NCBI RefSeq assembly: GCF_019024325.1
Contig: NZ_JAFNJS010000001.1
Span: 310,001 to 374,000 of the forward strand
Source of the DNA: Falsiroseomonas tokyonensis
Lineage (GTDB): Bacteria > Pseudomonadota > Alphaproteobacteria > Acetobacterales > Acetobacteraceae
DNA length: 64,000 nucleotides
Direction: 5' to 3'
A model generated the notes under the pieces. That model did not search any database, was not told the DNA's origin, and saw nothing but the letters and a program-made list of their open reading frames with translations. The position numbers and the translations under genes are program-made. This document shows, piece after piece, positions 7,508 to 16,087 of the stretch. The first letter of the stretch is position 1, and every line of letters begins with the position of its first letter.

Positions 7508-8724
7508 GGCCGTTGCTCGCCGCGCTCGCTGCGTTTTTGCCCATGGCCGCCGCCGCCCAGGATACGGCCAGCGGCTTCCGCCCGCATCTGGCGACGGAGG
7601 TCGATCTCGGCCTCTACACCGTCGGCACCACCAGCGCTTCCGACGCCGCCCGCCGCGGCACCAGCACCTATCTTTATGGCGAACTGGCCGCGGGCCTGCA
7701 CCTGACGCCGAACTTCTCGCTGCAGGGCGTGCTGGCCTTCGAGCCGATCGGGGAGGGCGATGCCCTGGGCGGCACGCCGGATGGCGGCACCACCTTCTTC
7801 CGCCGGCAATCCGCCTTCCTGGAAGCGCTGTTCCTGGAATGGAAGCCGGATGCGGACACCACCCTGCAGGCCGGCCGCTTCGTCGCGCCCTTCGGCCGCG
7901 GCCACCACGACTTCCCGGGCATCCTCACGCGCATCCGCGCGCATGAGGTGAACGCCATCACGGACAGCCTGGGCGTCGCCGCGACCCACACCCTGTATTC
8001 CGACCTGACCTGGGGCGAGCACGACATCTCGGCGGCGGTCTTCACGCTGGACCGGACCTTCCTCTCCTCCACCCTGCTGACCCGCCGGTCCTGCTGCGAC
8101 GAGCGCTACGAGCGCTTCAACCGCAACACCCGCGCCCAGGGCGGGCCGGGCAATACCGGGCAGTTCGACAATGCCGTGCTGGCGCTGGATGGCGACGGCT
8201 TCGCCTTCGCCCCCGGCCTGTCCTACCACGTGGGCCTGCTGACCCGCGGCGCCGGGGATGACGGCACGGCGCGCGAATGGGGCTACACCATCGGCCTGCG
8301 CTACGAGCAGCGCTGGTCCGCCACCCAGCGCACGCTGTTCTTCGCCGAGGGCGTGCAGTTCCGCAACGCCGCCGCCCGCCCGCGCACCGAGATCACGCTG
8401 CTCGGCCTCGACCCCGATACGGGCGAGGAGATCGAGACCATGCTGGACACCAGCATCCGCGAGCGCCGCACCTTCACCACGCTGGGCGTCCAGCACCGCA
8501 TCGGGGAGTGGCGCGGGACGCTGGCCTGGCAGCGCGACCAGCGGAAGCGCAGCGTCGAGGCGCTGCCGACGGAGAATTACGTGGAGGCCTCCATCGGCAC
8601 CGACCTGCCGTACAATTTCAGCATCGATGCCGGCTACCAGTATGCGCGCTATGCGCGGGAGGAGACGGGCGGGCTGGGGACCAGCCACGCGCTGCTGCTG
8701 CGGCTGGGGTGGCGGGGGTTTTGA
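7504..8724 (+). CDS. Outer-membrane beta-barrel protein linked to zinc uptake
   Basis: The product is 406 residues with a signal peptide ending AAAAQD, alternating hydrophobic/polar strands throughout and a C-terminal aromatic residue (LGWRGF), as in outer-membrane barrels. There is no TonB box or plug domain, so it resembles a porin rather than a TonB receptor. Its start codon lies in the znuA stop (ATGA), which indicates co-translation and shared Zur control. A Cys-Cys pair (RSCCDE) in a predicted loop is unusual for a porin. Role in bringing zinc across the outer membrane is inferred from the operon; the substrate is not shown by the sequence. Confidence 0.75.
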   Translation: MRPLLAALAAFLPMAAAAQDTASGFRPHLATEVDLGLYTVGTTSASDAARRGTSTYLYGELAAGLHLTPNFSLQGVLAFEPIGEGDALGGTPDGGTTFFRRQSAFLEALFLEWKPDADTTLQAGRFVAPFGRGHHDFPGILTRIRAHEVNAITDSLGVAATHTLYSDLTWGEHDISAAVFTLDRTFLSSTLLTRRSCCDERYERFNRNTRAQGGPGNTGQFDNAVLALDGDGFAFAPGLSYHVGLLTRGAGDDGTAREWGYTIGLRYEQRWSATQRTLFFAEGVQFRNAAARPRTEITLLGLDPDTGEEIETMLDTSIRERRTFTTLGVQHRIGEWRGTLAWQRDQRKRSVEALPTENYVEASIGTDLPYNFSIDAGYQYARYAREETGGLGTSHALLLRLGWRGF

Positions 8725-8820
8725 GGGGGTAGAGCTGCCAGGGTTCTGGAGGGCACAGCCCCCACCCTCCCGCTCCGCGGGCCCCTCCCTCCCCCGCTCC
8801 GCAGGGGAGGGTTTGCTTCT

Positions 8821-8857
8821 CCCTCCCCTGCGAAGCGGGGGAGGGTCGGGGTGGGGG
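8821..8857. repeat. 37-bp hairpin/G-tract repeat, copy 1
   Basis: This element has an 11-bp stem with a GAA loop followed by TC and two further G-tracts. Copy 2 at 38122-38158 matches at 33 of 37 positions; three of the four changes are in the loop and the fourth turns a G-T pair into G-C. On the plus strand its right half has four closely spaced runs of three or more G, a G-quadruplex pattern. The rest of 8725-8893 is C-rich upstream sequence partly complementary to it, and contains no gene. Confidence 0.55.
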
Positions 8858-8893
8858 CTGCGCTGCCCCCCGCCCCCTGCCACCCTGCCCCGC

Positions 8894-9574
8894 ATGGACT
8901 TCCCCACTACCGCCGCCGCGGCTCGCCTTCTCCAGCCCGAGCTCGCCGCCCGCGTCATCACCCAGGACGCGCTCCCCCCCATCCGCGTGGTCGCCGGCGC
9001 CGATGCCAGCACGCTGCGCTTCGACCCCACCCGCACCGTCCACGCCGCCATGGTCGCCCTCGATGCCGAGACCCTCACGCCGCTCGGTGAGGCCGGCGCC
9101 ACCCGCGCCGGCGGCCTGCCCTATATCCCCGGCCTGCTCGGTTTCCGGGAAGTCCCGCCCCTCGCCGAGGCCTTCGCAAGACTCCCCGCACGCCCGGACC
9201 TGATCCTGGTGGATGGCCACGGCCTGGCGCATCCGCGCGGTCTCGGCGTCGCCTGCCTGCTCGGCGTCACGCTGGATGTGCCGACCATCGGCGTCGCGAA
9301 ATCCCTGCTGGTCGGCAGCGTGGAAGGCGCCCTTGCCGACACGGCGGGGGCGGAGGCGCCGCTGGTCTGGAAGGACCAGGTGATCGGCGCGGCGATGCGC
9401 ACCCGGCGCGGCGCCAACCCGATCTATGTCTCGATCGGCCACCGCATCTCGCTGCGCACGGCGCTCGCCTGGGTGCGCGCGCTGGGCCGCGGGCGGCGGC
9501 TGCCGGAGCCGACGCGGCTGGCGCATGAGGCCGCGACGCGCGTCCGGCTGGCGGCCCGCCCGGCCGCGGGGTAG
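8894..9574 (+). CDS. nfi: Endonuclease V (deoxyinosine 3' endonuclease)
   Basis: This DNA-repair nuclease cleaves one nucleotide 3' of deoxyinosine produced by adenine deamination. The 226-residue product is of normal length. The metal-binding Asp lies in VAGADAS near residue 37, the YIPGLLGFREVP signature around residues 76-87 is intact, DGHGLAHPR provides the next Asp and His, and GVAKS follows. An in-frame extension upstream runs through the G-rich repeat region and is not credible, so the ATG just before MDFPT was chosen. The next gene begins immediately after its stop. Confidence 0.93.
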   Translation: MDFPTTAAAARLLQPELAARVITQDALPPIRVVAGADASTLRFDPTRTVHAAMVALDAETLTPLGEAGATRAGGLPYIPGLLGFREVPPLAEAFARLPARPDLILVDGHGLAHPRGLGVACLLGVTLDVPTIGVAKSLLVGSVEGALADTAGAEAPLVWKDQVIGAAMRTRRGANPIYVSIGHRISLRTALAWVRALGRGRRLPEPTRLAHEAATRVRLAARPAAG

Positions 9575-9946
9575 ATGCGGGGCATGGCACGCTTGTGGAT
9601 GGTCTTGGGCGCCCTGTCGGGGCTGGTGGCGGTGGGCATGGCCGCCTATGCGAGCCATGGCCTGCCCCCCGAGACCGCCAGCCTCGCCAATACCGGCGCA
9701 TCCCTGCAGGCCTGGCACGCGCTGGCGCTGCTGGGCTGCGGGCTGCTGGCGGAGCGCCGGCGCGGGCCGCTGGTGCATCTGGCGGCCGGCTGCTTCCTGC
9801 TCGGCACGCTGGGTTTTGCCGGCGGCGTCTATGTGCGGGTGCTGACCGAGACCTCGCTCGGCCCGGTCACGCCGGCGGGCGGCATGCTGCTGCTGGTGGG
9901 CTGGGGCCTGCTGGCCGCCGGCGCCGCGCTCGCCCCCGAGCGATGA
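9575..9946 (+). CDS. DUF423 family membrane protein
   Basis: This small integral membrane protein of 123 residues has about four hydrophobic helices. The GALSGLVAVGMAAYASHGL opening and the central WHALALLGCG segment match the DUF423 (YgdD-like) family, whose function is unknown. The first ATG directly follows the endonuclease V stop; a second ATG three codons later is an equally good start. The end overlaps the methyltransferase start by ATGA, so nfi, this gene and the methyltransferase form a compact operon. Confidence 0.8.
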   Translation: MRGMARLWMVLGALSGLVAVGMAAYASHGLPPETASLANTGASLQAWHALALLGCGLLAERRRGPLVHLAAGCFLLGTLGFAGGVYVRVLTETSLGPVTPAGGMLLLVGWGLLAAGAALAPER

Positions 9947-10860
9947 TCGCCAGCGCCTATCTCGCCGCCGAGGGGTTCGAACACGACCTGGCCGAGGAAC
10001 TGTCCCGCGCCGGCCGCCGCGTTTCCGCCTGGCACGGGCGCCTGGCCCTCTCGCCCGACCCACCCGGCCCCGCCGCCTGGGCGCTGGAGGTCTGGACCGC
10101 GCCGCAGGAGATCCCCGTGCCCTCGGTGAAGCAGGCCGCCGATGCGCTGCGCGCCATCCAGCGCAACTGGGCCGGCTATGCCGCCGCGCATCACCGCCGC
10201 AGCGCGCTGATCACCGAAAAGCTGCCGCCGGTGAAGGCGCGGCCGCTGGCCTTTCCGGAACCGGCGCCCACCGGCCATCTCGGCGCCTGGACGCTGCTGG
10301 CGCCGGACCGGCTGCTGGCCAGCCCGACCAAGACCAGCCCTTTCGTGAATGGCGAGGTCGCCTTCCTCGAGGATCGCGAAGGCCCCCCTTCCCGCGCCTA
10401 TCTGAAATTGTGGGAGGCGCTGACCCGCCTCGGCCGCCATCCTGGCCCCGGCGAGACCTGCCTCGATCTCGGCGCCGCGCCGGGCGGCTGGACCTGGGTG
10501 CTGGCCAAGCTGGGGGCGACCGTGGTGGCGGTGGACAAGGCGCCGCTGGACCCCGCGGTGGCGGCGATGCCGGGCGTGACCATGCGCGCCGAAAGCGCCT
10601 TCGGCCTGGATCCCCGGACGGAGCCCAGGGTGGATTGGCTGTTCAGCGACGTGATCTGCTACCCGTCGCGGCTGCTGGCCCTGGTGCAGCGCTGGATCGC
10701 GGCGGATGCGGCGCGCAATTTCGTCTGTACCCTGAAATTCCAGGGCGAGACCGACCACGCGACGGCCGAGGCTTTTGCCGCCATCCCCGGCGCGGTGCTG
10801 TTCCACGGCGCGCACAACAAGCACGAGCTGACTTTCGCGCGGCTGGCGTCCGGCGTCTGA
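9943..10860 (+). CDS. RlmM-like 23S rRNA 2'-O-ribose methyltransferase
   Basis: This SAM-dependent methyltransferase has 305 residues. The Rossmann SAM loop is DLGAAPGGWTW near residue 177, followed by VAVDKAPL and the SDVICYP motif; these belong to the RrmJ/RlmM group that methylates ribose 2'-OH in 23S rRNA. It is about 60 residues shorter than E. coli RlmM, mostly at the N-terminus, so the site modified (C2498 in E. coli) is an inference. It is coupled to the preceding gene by ATGA. A run of short hairpins and a tRNA gene follow. Confidence 0.82.
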   Translation: MIASAYLAAEGFEHDLAEELSRAGRRVSAWHGRLALSPDPPGPAAWALEVWTAPQEIPVPSVKQAADALRAIQRNWAGYAAAHHRRSALITEKLPPVKARPLAFPEPAPTGHLGAWTLLAPDRLLASPTKTSPFVNGEVAFLEDREGPPSRAYLKLWEALTRLGRHPGPGETCLDLGAAPGGWTWVLAKLGATVVAVDKAPLDPAVAAMPGVTMRAESAFGLDPRTEPRVDWLFSDVICYPSRLLALVQRWIAADAARNFVCTLKFQGETDHATAEAFAAIPGAVLFHGAHNKHELTFARLASGV

Positions 10861-10874
10861 GGGCCCAGCATCGC

Positions 10875-10937
10875 GGCGCGCTGGCGCGCCGAGCGGCCGC
10901 CGCCGGACGTCCGGCGAGCCAAGCGGCCGGAGGCCGC
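10875..10937. repeat. Cluster of three short GC-rich hairpins
   Basis: Three inverted repeats occur in a row: a 7-bp stem at 10875-10890, a perfect 16-bp palindrome CGCCGGACGTCCGGCG at 10901-10916, and a GCGGCC/GGCCGC stem at 10923-10937. They lie between the methyltransferase stop and the 3' end of the minus-strand tRNA, so they could stop transcription from both sides, although no T-run is present. Confidence 0.4.
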
Positions 10938-10964
10938 GCCCGGCGGTTGAGGGCATCGCATTTA

Positions 10965-11046
10965 TGCGGGCGGCGGGGATCGAACCCGCATGGCACAAGG
11001 CCGAGGGTTTTTAAGACCCTTCCGTCTACCGTTCCGGCACGCCCGC
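10965..11046 (-). tRNA. tRNA-Leu (anticodon UAA)
   Basis: The 82-nt sequence folds as a class II tRNA. The acceptor stem GCGGGCG pairs with CGCCCGC, the anticodon stem AGGGT/ACCCT holds the loop CTTAAAA with anticodon TAA, a long variable arm follows, and the T-arm is GCGGG TTCGATC CCCGC. The discriminator is A, as expected for leucine. The CCA end is not encoded. Confidence 0.95.
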
Positions 11047-11110
11047 CTGCCCGCCACTATGCCGGCGCGCAGCCGGCCTCGCCAGGGGCGGCCGAGGCGG
11101 GTTCAGACCG

Positions 11111-11710
11111 TCAGGCGGGGGGATGGTCCGCGATGGCGTGTTCCGGCAGGGCCAGCTCTGCCTCCAGCGGGCGCAGCACGCTCCACCATTCGCATTGCTC
11201 CTCCCGCCCCCGCGCGGCGCACCAGATATGGCCGATGCCGAGCGGCCGCATGCCCAGCCCGCGCAGCACGGCGCGGGAAGCCAGGTTGTCCGTCTGCACC
11301 GCCGCCCGCGCCTCGTTGACGCCGAGATGACGGAAGGCACCGGCCAATGCCGCCGGCGCAGCCTCTCGCATCAGCCCCGCGCCATGGAAGCGATCGCCCA
11401 GCCAATAGGACATCACGGCGCGGTTCCGATCGGCCTCGGCGCGGGAGGCGCTGATCCAGCCCGCCACGTCGCCGCTGTTCCGCAGGGTGATGATCAGGGG
11501 CAGGGCCAGCCCCGCCATGGCGGCGGCCCGCGCCTCCCCAAGCTTGGCGGCAGCGGCCTCGGGCGCCAGCCGAACCGGCCAGGAGGCCAGGCGCGCACTG
11601 ATTTCGGGCCCCATCATCTCCGAAAGGGCAAGCGCATCTTCGGGGTGCGGCAGACGCAAGCACAGCCTTTGCGTGTAAATCTCACGAAAGACTTCGCCTG
11701 ATGCGTTCAT
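11111..11710 (-). CDS. GNAT N-acetyltransferase (RimJ/RimL type)
   Basis: This 199-residue protein has the RimJ/RimL-like layout: an N-terminal TQRLCLRLPHPEDA segment, a central WISASRAEADRNRAVMSYWLG strand region, and the acetyl-CoA-binding helix around HGAGLMREAA, with NLASRAVLRGLGM near the C-terminus. Family members acetylate N-terminal amino groups of proteins or small amines; the substrate here is unknown. It lies upstream of the tRNA gene on the same strand, 64 nt away. Confidence 0.85.
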   Translation of the reverse strand: MNASGEVFREIYTQRLCLRLPHPEDALALSEMMGPEISARLASWPVRLAPEAAAAKLGEARAAAMAGLALPLIITLRNSGDVAGWISASRAEADRNRAVMSYWLGDRFHGAGLMREAAPAALAGAFRHLGVNEARAAVQTDNLASRAVLRGLGMRPLGIGHIWCAARGREEQCEWWSVLRPLEAELALPEHAIADHPPA

Positions 11711-11728
11711 GCATCGAGTCTGCCACTG

Positions 11729-13075
11729 TTAACGGACCCTTACTAGCGTATCGATCAACCGAAGCGCGAGTCTTTTTCTTGGAAGATCAAAGAGGCGCGA
11801 GAGACTCCAGCGCCCATGACGAACATGTGATCGCGTATCAGAGAAGGTAAAAAATCCCGCTTTTCCGTGATACCTCCCCTGCCCCGAGGCACCTGCCCCG
11901 CCGAAGCCCAGGGCGGGAAAGGCAGCGAATTCCACCGCCCGGCCGGCCACCAGCGCGCCCGAGCGGGTGCGGGACGCGACCGTCGCCTGCTCCGCCCGCG
12001 TCGCGCCAAACAGGTAGATCGCCAGCGGAACCGGCCGGGCGGTGATCCAGGCGATGGCGGCGTCCAGGTCGGGCTGGGCCAGCACCGCCAGCACCGGGCC
12101 GAAGATCTCCTCCTCCCCCAGCGGCTGGCCCGGCGGGGGGAAGGCCAGCGCCAGGGCGCGCTGCCGGCCGGGGCCATCCGCGCCCAGCTTCTCCAGCGGC
12201 ACGGCCCCCACAAGCCGGTCCAGCCGCGCGGCCTGGGCCTGGCTGGCGATGCCCGATTCCGGCGTGGCGATGCCACTCGCCCGGCAGGCATTGAGAAAGT
12301 CCTCGGGACGGTGGCCGACCAGCAGCACGGTGTCCGGCGCGATGCAGGTCTGGCCCGCATTCACCGCCTTGCCCGCCAGAATGTCCCGCGCCGCCACGGT
12401 GAGATCGGCGCCCGGCAGCACCAAGGCCGGGCATTTGCCGCCGAGTTCCAGCGTCACCGGCACCAGGTTGCGGGCCGCGGCCTCGGCCACCTTGCGGCCG
12501 GTCGCGGTGCCGCCGGTGAAGATCAGGTGGTCCCAGGCCTGGGCGGCGAAATCCGCGGCCACATCGGGCCCGCCCAGCACGGTGGCGGCGATGTCCGGGC
12601 CCAGCGCCTGCTCCAGCACCTCCGCCATCAGGGCGGCGGTGCGCGGCACCGCCTCGCTCGGCTTCACCGCCACGCGGTTGCCGGCGGCAATGGCATCCAC
12701 CAGCGGCACCAGGGCCAGCTGCACCGGGTAGTTCCAGGGCGCCATGATGCCGACGATGCCCTTGGGCACCGGCTCCTCCCAGGCGCGGGCGGGCCAGAAG
12801 GGATAGGGCACGGCGACCCGGCGCGGCCGGGCCCAGGCCTTCAGGTGGCGGCGGGAATAGCGCGCCGCATCGACAGTACACAGCACATCTGCCAGCAGCG
12901 TTTCCAGGCGGGATCGGCCGCCGTAATCGGCATCCAGCGCGGCGGCCAGATCCTCCGCCCGCAGCAGCAGCGTCCGCACCAGGCTGTCCAGCAGCGCGCG
13001 CCGGCGCTCGAGCGGCAGGCGGCCATCCCGCGCCTCGGCCGCGCGAAGCCGGGCCAGGGCTTCCCCTGGCGTCAC
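11729..13075 (-). CDS. Aldehyde dehydrogenase, probably oxidising a carotenoid aldehyde
   Basis: This NAD(P)-dependent aldehyde dehydrogenase has 448 residues, in the size range of class 3/coniferyl-aldehyde types. The APWNYPVQL segment, the glycine motif FTGGTATGRK, the general base Glu in LELGGKCP and the nucleophile Cys in NAGQTCIAPD are all present. A GTG start overlaps the hpnE stop (GTGA), and no better upstream start fits. It is the last gene of the squalene/carotenoid cluster; in C30 carotenoid pathways an aldehyde dehydrogenase turns a terminal aldehyde into the carboxylic acid, which is the role proposed here from position. Confidence 0.84.
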   Translation of the reverse strand: MTPGEALARLRAAEARDGRLPLERRRALLDSLVRTLLLRAEDLAAALDADYGGRSRLETLLADVLCTVDAARYSRRHLKAWARPRRVAVPYPFWPARAWEEPVPKGIVGIMAPWNYPVQLALVPLVDAIAAGNRVAVKPSEAVPRTAALMAEVLEQALGPDIAATVLGGPDVAADFAAQAWDHLIFTGGTATGRKVAEAAARNLVPVTLELGGKCPALVLPGADLTVAARDILAGKAVNAGQTCIAPDTVLLVGHRPEDFLNACRASGIATPESGIASQAQAARLDRLVGAVPLEKLGADGPGRQRALALAFPPPGQPLGEEEIFGPVLAVLAQPDLDAAIAWITARPVPLAIYLFGATRAEQATVASRTRSGALVAGRAVEFAAFPALGFGGAGASGQGRYHGKAGFFTFSDTRSHVRHGRWSLSRLFDLPRKRLALRLIDTLVRVR

Positions 13076-14331
13076 GCCGGCACCGCCTGCCGGCGCGCCA
13101 GGGCATAGAGGATGGCGGCCGCCGCGGCCTCCCCCGAGCGGACCGCCGCCTCGATCGTCGCCGGCAGCTCCGCCACGGTCCAGTCGCCGGCCAGCGCCAG
13201 GTTGGCCAGCGGCCGGCGCGGCGGCAGGGCGGGCGGATTCAGCCCGTGGCGCGGCGTGGCGCGGCGCTCGCGCACGGCGCGCGCGGGCGGCGGGGCGGCG
13301 GGCCATTCGCCGGGCAGGCCGAAGCGCAGCCCGGCCTGGCGCACCTCCGGCCAGATCCGTGCCGCGGCTTCGGCATCGGTCAGGCCGATGCTGCCATCGG
13401 CCGCGCTGACGGTGACGGAAATGCCGCCCGGCCGCACCAGCACCCATTGCGAAAGCCCGCCCAGCAGACCCAGGAAACGCACCGGATGGTCCCCCACCGC
13501 ACCCGAGTCCGGGCGGCTGAAATGCAGGTTCAGGATCGGCGCATGGCGCTGCGGCACGGAAAGCCCGGGCAGCAGCCGCGCCGCCTCCCAGGGCGGCAGG
13601 GCCAGCACCACGCCATCGGCGGGACCCACCGGCAGGCTGGTGCCCGCGAATTCCAGCGCGGCGACGCGGCCGCCCGCCTGCACCACCTCCCGCAGCCGGC
13701 TGCCGGTGCGGAGATTGGCGCCGTGGCAGGCCAGCGTCGCCAGGGCCGGCGCCACCAGGTCCGGCCCGAGCCCCTGGCGCGCCACCAGCAGCCGCGCCGC
13801 GCCACGCCCGCCCAGCCGCCGCAGCACCGCCCCCAGCAGCCGGGCGGAGGCTTCCTGCACCGGCGTGTTCAGCGCCGCGACGGTCAGCGGTTCCACCAGC
13901 GCGCGCAGCAGCCTGGGATGGCCGGCGAAGGCGGCGGCGACGCTGCGGTCCGCGCCGGGCAGGGCCAGCCGCAGCAGGGCGAACAGGGCGCCCAGCGTCA
14001 TCCCCTCCGGCCGCCTGGCCGCATCGGCCCAGCCGAGCGGTGAGAGGGATACGCGCCTGGCGCTGCCGGTTTCGAGGTCCAGCACCGGCAGCCCGGCCGG
14101 CTCGGGCTCCACCCAGCCCTCCTGCGCGCCGATCTGGGCCAGGAAGCGCAGCGCCGCGCGATTGGCGCCGAGCAGCGCATGGGTGCCATTGTCCGTGCCA
14201 TCCGGCAGCGCCCGGGCGCGGCCGCCGGCGACGGGCGCGGCCTCATGCAACGCCACCCGCTGGCCGGCCCGCACCAGGGCCAGCGCGGCGGCGAGACCGG
14301 CGATGCCGGCGCCGATCACATGCACCGTCAT
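13072..14331 (-). CDS. hpnE: Hydroxysqualene dehydroxylase HpnE
   Basis: This FAD enzyme of the amine-oxidase/desaturase fold reduces hydroxysqualene to squalene, the third step of the HpnCDE route. The 419-residue product begins with the dinucleotide loop VIGAGIAGLAAAL, then GGRARALPDGTDNGTHALLGAN, a stretch characteristic of HpnE rather than carotenoid desaturases. The C-terminal FAD segment is LALAGDWTVAELPATIEAAVRSG. The ATG overlaps the hpnC-hpnD stop by ATGA, so the two are tightly coupled. An upstream in-frame extension is rich in Ala/Pro and overlaps hpnCD coding; it is not used. Confidence 0.87.
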   Translation of the reverse strand: MTVHVIGAGIAGLAAALALVRAGQRVALHEAAPVAGGRARALPDGTDNGTHALLGANRAALRFLAQIGAQEGWVEPEPAGLPVLDLETGSARRVSLSPLGWADAARRPEGMTLGALFALLRLALPGADRSVAAAFAGHPRLLRALVEPLTVAALNTPVQEASARLLGAVLRRLGGRGAARLLVARQGLGPDLVAPALATLACHGANLRTGSRLREVVQAGGRVAALEFAGTSLPVGPADGVVLALPPWEAARLLPGLSVPQRHAPILNLHFSRPDSGAVGDHPVRFLGLLGGLSQWVLVRPGGISVTVSAADGSIGLTDAEAAARIWPEVRQAGLRFGLPGEWPAAPPPARAVRERRATPRHGLNPPALPPRRPLANLALAGDWTVAELPATIEAAVRSGEAAAAAILYALARRQAVPA

Positions 14332-15950
14332 GGCCGCAAGGCCAGCCAGGCCATGCGCAGCTTCTCCACCCGCGTCAGCCGGGGTCGTGTCCGGGGATGG
14401 GCGAAGCCGCGCGCCAGCATGCGCTGCAGCAGGCGGCGATAGCCCCACATCATGATCCGTGCCGGCTTCATCGCCGCCGCATCATGGTCCTGCAATTCCA
14501 GCGCCGCTTGCGCGAAGCCGGCCTCGGCCCGCGCCGCCAGCTCCGCGCAGCAGAGCGCGAAGCCCGGATGCTGCAGCACCAGGTCGGGCGGCCCCGCCGG
14601 CACGCCGTGCCTGGTCAGCAGCGTGGCGGGGACATAGAGGCGGTCGATCGCCGCATCCTCCTCCACGTCGCGGACGATGTTCACCAGTTGCAGGGTGCGG
14701 CCGAGCGCCAGGCCGAAATCCTCCGCCGCCGGCGCGCCGAAGATGCGCACCGCCATGGCGCCGACGCTGCCGGCGACGCGGCGGCAATAGGCGTCCAGCG
14801 CCGCCTCATCCGCAATGCGCAGCCCGGGCGTCGCATCCGTCTCCATGCCCGCGATCATCGCCTCGCATTCCGCGCGGGGCAGGTCGAATTCCTGCCGCGC
14901 CCAGGCAAGCTCGGCCGAAAGCGCGCAATCCGGCGCCGCCAGCTTGGCCCGCCAGCCGGCCAGCAGGCGGCGCTTCTCCGCCTCCGGCATGGCGCCATCG
15001 GCGATATCGTCCACGGCGCGGCAGAAGCCATAGACGGCATAGAGCGCACGGCGGCGCCCGCCCTTCAGCACCGCCATGCCGCGTCCGAAGCTGCTGCCGG
15101 CGCGGTCGACGCGCGCCCGCACCACCGCGGCATCGGAGGGTGGGTCGCGCAGCAGGCTGGCGAAGGCGGCGGCGAAATCGGCGCGGCCCAGCGCCACCCG
15201 CCCCCGCACCGGATCCGCCGCCCGCAGTCTTGCCAGCAGACGCCAGCCCAGGGCCAGGGTGACGGCGGCTTGGCGGCGGAGGCGGGAGCGGAGCAGGCGG
15301 GGAAGCGGGGCCGCAACCTCCAGCTTCGCCTCCACCCGGTCCAGCGCGGCATCCAGCACGGCGCGGCGCTGGGGATTGGCGGGATCGAAGAATTCGGCCT
15401 CCCCGCCGGCCAGGGCCATCCAGGGCCCGGGCAGGTAGATGCGGTCCAGCCGCGCGCGATCCTCCACCAGGTCCTGCAGGTGGTTCAGGATCTGCAGCGC
15501 GGTGCAGAGCGCATCGGCGGCGCGCGGCGCCTCGGGATGATCCTCCCCATGCAGGCGCAGCAGCATGCGGCCCACCGGCTCAGCCGACCGGGCGCAATAG
15601 TCCTCCAGCGCCGGCCAATCCGCGTAGCGCTTCTGCACCGCATCCTGGCGGAAGGCAGTCAGCAGCTGGCGCGCCTCCTCCGTACCCACGGCGGCGAGCG
15701 GGCCGGCGGGATCGTCCAGCCGGCGTTCCAAGGCGGCCAGCCGCATCAGCTTCGCCGCGGGCGACAATTCCGGCGCATCGGCGATGTCATCGGCCATGCG
15801 GGCGAAGCGGTAGAAGGCGAGCACCTTCGGCCGCAGCGCCGGCGGCAGCAGGCGGGAGGCGACGGGGAAGTTTTCCGTCGTTTCGGTGCGGTTCGGCGCC
15901 CGGTCCGCGGGGGGGACGGCGAGCCCGTCCGCGAATTCGGGCCGGTCCAT
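14328..15950 (-). CDS. hpnC-hpnD: Fused HpnC-HpnD: hydroxysqualene and presqualene diphosphate synthases in one chain
   Basis: A single 540-residue frame contains two complete trans-isoprenyl synthase domains. Residues 27-265 are HpnC-like (NFPVAS signature at 27-32; first Asp motif DDIAD at 54-58; second motif NHLQDLVED at 156-164). Residues 275-540 are HpnD-like (DRAGSSFGRGM opening; DDIAD at 314-318; NIVRDVEED at 424-432). HpnD makes presqualene diphosphate from two farnesyl diphosphates, HpnC converts it to hydroxysqualene, and HpnE downstream completes squalene. These are normally separate adjacent genes in this order; the junction near residue 270 has no stop or internal start with a ribosome site. 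Both active sites look intact. Scaffolded carotenoid genes upstream suggest the squalene feeds pigment synthesis. Confidence 0.88.
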   Translation of the reverse strand: MDRPEFADGLAVPPADRAPNRTETTENFPVASRLLPPALRPKVLAFYRFARMADDIADAPELSPAAKLMRLAALERRLDDPAGPLAAVGTEEARQLLTAFRQDAVQKRYADWPALEDYCARSAEPVGRMLLRLHGEDHPEAPRAADALCTALQILNHLQDLVEDRARLDRIYLPGPWMALAGGEAEFFDPANPQRRAVLDAALDRVEAKLEVAAPLPRLLRSRLRRQAAVTLALGWRLLARLRAADPVRGRVALGRADFAAAFASLLRDPPSDAAVVRARVDRAGSSFGRGMAVLKGGRRRALYAVYGFCRAVDDIADGAMPEAEKRRLLAGWRAKLAAPDCALSAELAWARQEFDLPRAECEAMIAGMETDATPGLRIADEAALDAYCRRVAGSVGAMAVRIFGAPAAEDFGLALGRTLQLVNIVRDVEEDAAIDRLYVPATLLTRHGVPAGPPDLVLQHPGFALCCAELAARAEAGFAQAALELQDHDAAAMKPARIMMWGYRRLLQRMLARGFAHPRTRPRLTRVEKLRMAWLALRP

Positions 15951-16014
15951 GCTCAGGCGGGTCCGCGGAGGCCGGGCGGAGCGCAGCGAAATCCGACCTG
16001 CGACCCGAAGGGTC

Positions 16015-16051
16015 GAGCGCGCGAATGCGCGCCGCGGCTTATGCCGCGAAG
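16015..16051. repeat. 37-bp two-hairpin repeat, copy 1
   Basis: This segment holds two small stem-loops in tandem, one with an AAT-containing loop and one built on GCGGCTTATGCCGC. A second copy lies inverted at 36350-36386 and matches at 32 of 37 positions. Four of the five differences are paired changes that keep the first stem intact. The surrounding 15951-16118 stretch, between the glycosyltransferase and hpnC-hpnD, is otherwise non-coding and full of short GC-rich hairpins. Confidence 0.5.
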
Positions 16052-16087
16052 CCGAGCCGCGCGGATGCGCGGCGCCGGCGTTTGAGG

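Noticed and set aside
14328-15950. Phytoene synthase CrtB (C40 route)
   Set aside because: Each half carries HpnC or HpnD signatures, HpnE is directly coupled, and no CrtE or cyclase is present.
14040-16085. Plus-strand open frame of 681 codons
   Set aside because: It is antisense to hpnC-hpnD and hpnE, which are strongly supported.
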